From the NCBI GenBank assembly GCA_946480485.1, contig CAMLJW010000279.1:1-7090 (forward strand): a DNA stretch of 7,090 nt, in the 5' to 3' direction. The notes below the pieces were generated by a model. The model saw only the letters and a list, made by a program, of their open reading frames with translations. It was not told the DNA's origin and searched no databases. The position numbers and the translations under genes are program-made. This document shows, piece after piece, positions 5,374-7,090 of the stretch. Source of the stretch: an uncultured Streptomyces sp. (lineage in GTDB: Bacteria; Actinomycetota; Actinomycetes; Streptomycetales; Streptomycetaceae). The stretch's first letter is position 1, and each line of letters begins with the position of its first letter.

Positions 5374-6486
5374 TCACCGCGCCGGACGCACCGACTGCCG
5401 GATCACCAACTGGGTGCTCAGCACCACGTGGTTGTCCACCAGGTGGTTCTCGCGCCGCAGCGCCAGCCGCACAGCGGTGCGCCCCAGTTCCTCGTACGGC
5501 ACCCGCACCGTGGTGAGCGCGGGCGACAGGTCGGCGGCGAAGGGCACATCGTCGAAGCCGACCATCGACACGTCGCGGGGCACGTCGAGACCGGCCTCAC
5601 GCAGGGCGGCCAGTGCTCCGACGGCCACCATGTCGGTGCCCGCGAAGACAGCCGTGAACTCCAGGCCCGCGTCCAGCGCGTCTCGGACCCGCTGATAGCC
5701 CGAGACGCGGGTGTAGTCCCCCTCCAGGTCGAGCTCCTCGACATGCGGTATCCCATGGGCACGCAGGGCGCGCAGGTAGCCGTCCCGGCGTTGCTGCGCG
5801 CTGCTGAAATCCGGGTAGCCGCCCAGGAAGAGGAGGCGCCGGTGTCCGGCGGCGAGCATGTGGTCGGCGGCCTGGAAGGCGCCGCCGGCGTTGTCGTACT
5901 CCACCACGGTGGCCGGCAGGCCGTCCGGCAGCGGGGGGCGACCGCACAGCACCAGACGGGAACCGGCGGCGTCCAGCGCCCTGGCGTATTCCGCCATGCG
6001 CTTGCGGTACGCGTCGTCGACCACGGCGCCGCCGACGAGGATGACCGCCGCCGCGTGCTGTTCCCGCATGAGCTGGACCAGGTCATCCTCCCGTCCCACG
6101 TCGCCATGGGTGGCACAGACCAGGCTCAGTCGCCCGTGTCGGGCCGACTCCAGCTCGACTCCCGCCGCGACATGGGCCAGGGACGGCCCCGTGATGTCCC
6201 GGATGACCAGCGCGACGGGGCCCGCGACGCGGCCGGACAGCGCCTTGGCATGCACGTTCACCACATAGTGCAGCGACTCGACCGCTGCCATGACGCGCTC
6301 CCGGGTGGCCGCCGAGACGGGGTAGTTACCGGCCAAGGTGCGGGAAACGGTTGCTACGGAAACGCCGGCCTTGGCTGCCACATCGCGGATCGTGCTGGGC
6401 CTGTCGCCCTCGGCGGTGTCTCTGCGACGGCGCCTGCTGTTCCCGCTTCGGGGATTCGTCGTGGATCTGTTTCCATGGTCCGTCAC
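5374..6486 (-). CDS. LacI/GalR-family transcriptional repressor
   Basis: This 370-residue DNA-binding regulator acts as a dimer or tetramer in the cytoplasm. A basic N-terminal tail (residues 1-30, with SRRRRRD at 17-23) precedes the helix-turn-helix STIRDVAAKAGVSVATVSRTLAGNYPVS (31-58). The hinge helix (about 78-89) comes next, then a periplasmic-binding-protein-like ligand domain (91 to about 345) with DNAGGAFQAADHMLAAGH, FAGTDMVAVGALAALREAGLDVP and VSMVGFDDVPFAADLSPALTTVRVP. The start is fixed as GTG at 6486 because an in-frame TAA lies four codons upstream and no other start codon precedes the helix-turn-helix. No Shine-Dalgarno is visible, consistent with a leaderless message. The tail is longer than in most LacI proteins, where the helix-turn-helix begins within about five residues. 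The ligand is probably a sugar or related metabolite but cannot be named: no transporter or sugar enzyme gene is adjacent. Autoregulation is suggested by a candidate operator upstream. Confidence 0.93.
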   Translation of the reverse strand: MTDHGNRSTTNPRSGNSRRRRRDTAEGDRPSTIRDVAAKAGVSVATVSRTLAGNYPVSAATRERVMAAVESLHYVVNVHAKALSGRVAGPVALVIRDITGPSLAHVAAGVELESARHGRLSLVCATHGDVGREDDLVQLMREQHAAAVILVGGAVVDDAYRKRMAEYARALDAAGSRLVLCGRPPLPDGLPATVVEYDNAGGAFQAADHMLAAGHRRLLFLGGYPDFSSAQQRRDGYLRALRAHGIPHVEELDLEGDYTRVSGYQRVRDALDAGLEFTAVFAGTDMVAVGALAALREAGLDVPRDVSMVGFDDVPFAADLSPALTTVRVPYEELGRTAVRLALRRENHLVDNHVVLSTQLVIRQSVRPAR

Positions 6487-6492
6487 GGTTCG

Positions 6493-6498
6493 ACGTTA
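6493..6498 (-). promoter_or_regulatory. Candidate -10 element of a leaderless lacI-type promoter
   Basis: On the minus strand TAACGT (TAnnnT form) lies six bases before the GTG start at 6486, which would put the transcription start at the start codon. This fits the lack of a Shine-Dalgarno sequence. No convincing -35 hexamer is seen 17-18 bases further upstream. Confidence 0.4.
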
Positions 6499-6552
6499 CT
6501 GCACGGTGTCAGGATGCGGGTGGTGCGGGGTGAACAAGCCTCTCACGAGTAG

Positions 6553-6564
6553 GAAACGCGTTAC
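6553..6564. promoter_or_regulatory. Candidate LacI-family operator
   Basis: GAAACGCGTTAC is an imperfect palindrome with a perfect eight-base core AACGCGTT (6555-6562) and a central CG, as in many LacI/GalR operators. It lies 66 bases upstream of the repressor's GTG, in the divergent promoter region, so it could serve autoregulation or control the PH-like gene. The heptamer CGTTACT at 6559-6565 recurs at 6494-6500, over the candidate -10 element. Confidence 0.45.
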
Positions 6565-6630
6565 TTACCCTGGGGGGAGCGGAGTCACGGCCGCACACCG
6601 CCGAGGTGTGCGCATCGCGGGGTGAGCGGA

Positions 6631-6660
6631 CTGCCGCGGATTGCCGTACTGCTGCGGCAG
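6631..6660. promoter_or_regulatory. Inverted repeat around a candidate promoter -35
   Basis: CTGCCGC (6631-6637) and GCGGCAG (6654-6660) are perfect arms 16 bases apart, and pairing extends to nine with one wobble. Between them lies TTGCCG (6641-6646), a possible -35 hexamer. An AT-rich GATATTTA follows at 6664-6671, with GATATT starting after a 17-base spacer as a possible -10. This would serve the rightward gene at 6762. The promoter call is tentative. Confidence 0.35.
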
Positions 6661-6747
6661 GGCGATATTTACTGGTGTCATGGTGCGCATCCGACGCCGA
6701 GGGCAGCAGGTACCGGACTGCGCACCGATCCGTTAAGGCCGTCGAAG

Positions 6748-6752
6748 GGAGG
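6748..6752 (+). promoter_or_regulatory. Ribosome binding site of the PH-like gene
   Basis: GGAGG, within GAAGGGAGGG, lies nine bases before the ATG at 6762 and supports that start. Confidence 0.75.
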
Positions 6753-6761
6753 GTTGCTTCG

Positions 6762-7090
6762 ATGGCGCGGATCACGGTTGACGAAGATGATGTCGTCGTC
6801 CGTCTCGCTTGGCGGGAGAGGATCGTGGCCCGGCGCCATGAGGTTCGGGTGTCGCTGGCCGACGTGAAGGACGTGAAGGTCGAACAGGACGGGTGGCGTG
6901 CCATACGCGGCGTCTGCCGGCGAGGCCGATGGAGTCCTGGTCGGTTCTGCCTGGGAGAGTGGGGGCACCCCGAGGGCACGGACTTCGTCGCGGTGCGCAT
7001 CGCCGGCCCCGTAGTCATGATCGACCTGTGGCGTTCCGCGCCTTACACCCGCCTGTCCGTCACCGTGCCCGGTCCCGAAGATGTCGCACG
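6762..7090 (+). CDS. PH-like-domain hypothetical protein, 3'-truncated by window edge
   Basis: The frame is open from ATG 6762 to the end of the window: 109 complete codons plus two bases, with no stop. The protein begins MARITVDEDDVVVRLAWRER and continues through VRVSLADVKDVKVEQDGW, IRGV, GTDFVAVRIAGPVVMIDL and YTRLSVTVPGPEDVA. The alternating hydrophobic pattern, the SLADVKDVKV strand and the final L-x-V-x-V-PxPEDVA segment match, from memory, a family of small actinobacterial proteins with a bacterial PH-like beta-sandwich domain, of unknown function. No signal peptide or membrane segment is seen. It has a good GGAGG site and is divergent from the LacI-type repressor, which might control it. 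Its stop is probably not far beyond the window, as the domain appears nearly complete. Codon use is typical of the region. Confidence 0.75.
   Translation, partial: MARITVDEDDVVVRLAWRERIVARRHEVRVSLADVKDVKVEQDGWRAIRGVCRRGRWSPGRFCLGEWGHPEGTDFVAVRIAGPVVMIDLWRSAPYTRLSVTVPGPEDVA

Noticed and set aside
3641..5377. A 578-codon open frame on the minus strand across the L,D-transpeptidase-like and MhuD-like genes
   Set aside because: It lies antisense to two genes with clear motifs and good codon bias. Its translation is low-complexity Gly/Ala/Arg typical of a GC-rich shadow frame, and no family is recognisable.
5351..5389. Direct repeat GCCGGACGC (5351-5359 and 5381-5389) at the end of the repressor gene
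   Set aside because: Only nine bases, one copy within coding sequence; expected by chance at this GC content.
4870..6552. A 560-codon plus-strand open frame across the MhuD-like gene and antisense to the LacI-family gene
   Set aside because: It overlaps two well-supported genes in the wrong frame or strand; the His/Arg/Gly-rich translation is an artefact of composition.
6609..6724. Three TGCGCA hexamers (6609-6614, 6684-6689, 6719-6724) as a multi-site operator
   Set aside because: The hexamer is short, spacing is irregular (75 and 35 bases), and such palindromes are common in GC-rich DNA, with similar GGTGCGCATC also inside the coding sequence near 6994.

Overview
The window is very GC-rich, and its genes use codons ending almost entirely in G or C. 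Together with the protein families present, this points to a high-GC actinomycete, most likely Streptomyces or a close relative. This is inferred from composition and from remembered sequence similarity, not from a database search.

Layout. (1) 1-2223 (+) is the molybdenum-cofactor subunit of a xanthine dehydrogenase (pucD type), cut by the left edge so that about 40 N-terminal residues are missing. (2) 2270-3427 (+) is an XdhC/CoxI-family maturation factor in the same operon, separated from pucD by a 46-nt gap that holds a hairpin. Together they are the 3' end of a purine-catabolism operon; the FAD and 2Fe-2S subunit genes would be expected upstream. (3) 3428-3817 is an intergenic region of about 390 nt with a hairpin, a short palindrome, a tandem 21-bp repeat and a doubtful small ORF. 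(4) 3818-4597 (+) is a secreted L,D-transpeptidase-like (YkuD) protein whose catalytic motif is slightly off consensus. (5) 4598-4888 is an intergenic stretch with two GC palindromes and a hairpin that ends at the next start codon. (6) 4889-5218 (+) is a small heme-degrading monooxygenase-like protein that keeps the signature residues of mycobacterial MhuD. (7) 5219-5373 is a convergent intergenic region with two strong hairpins, a probable bidirectional terminator. (8) 5374-6486 (-) is a LacI-family repressor with a basic N-terminal tail. (9) 6487-6761 is a divergent promoter region with a candidate LacI-type operator, a candidate leaderless promoter for the repressor and an inverted repeat around a candidate promoter for the next gene. 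(10) 6762 to the right edge (+) is a PH-like-domain hypothetical protein that runs off the window.

Only pucD and xdhC are clearly functionally linked: XdhC loads and sulfurates the cofactor used by PucD, for hypoxanthine/xanthine to urate conversion. The remaining genes look like single-gene transcription units with cell-wall, heme and regulatory roles. I see no RNA gene, CRISPR array, transposon, attachment site or replication origin. I do not see a convincing undescribed multi-gene system. The points most worth checking are small cis-regulatory structures and the two unusual features of the L,D-transpeptidase-like protein.
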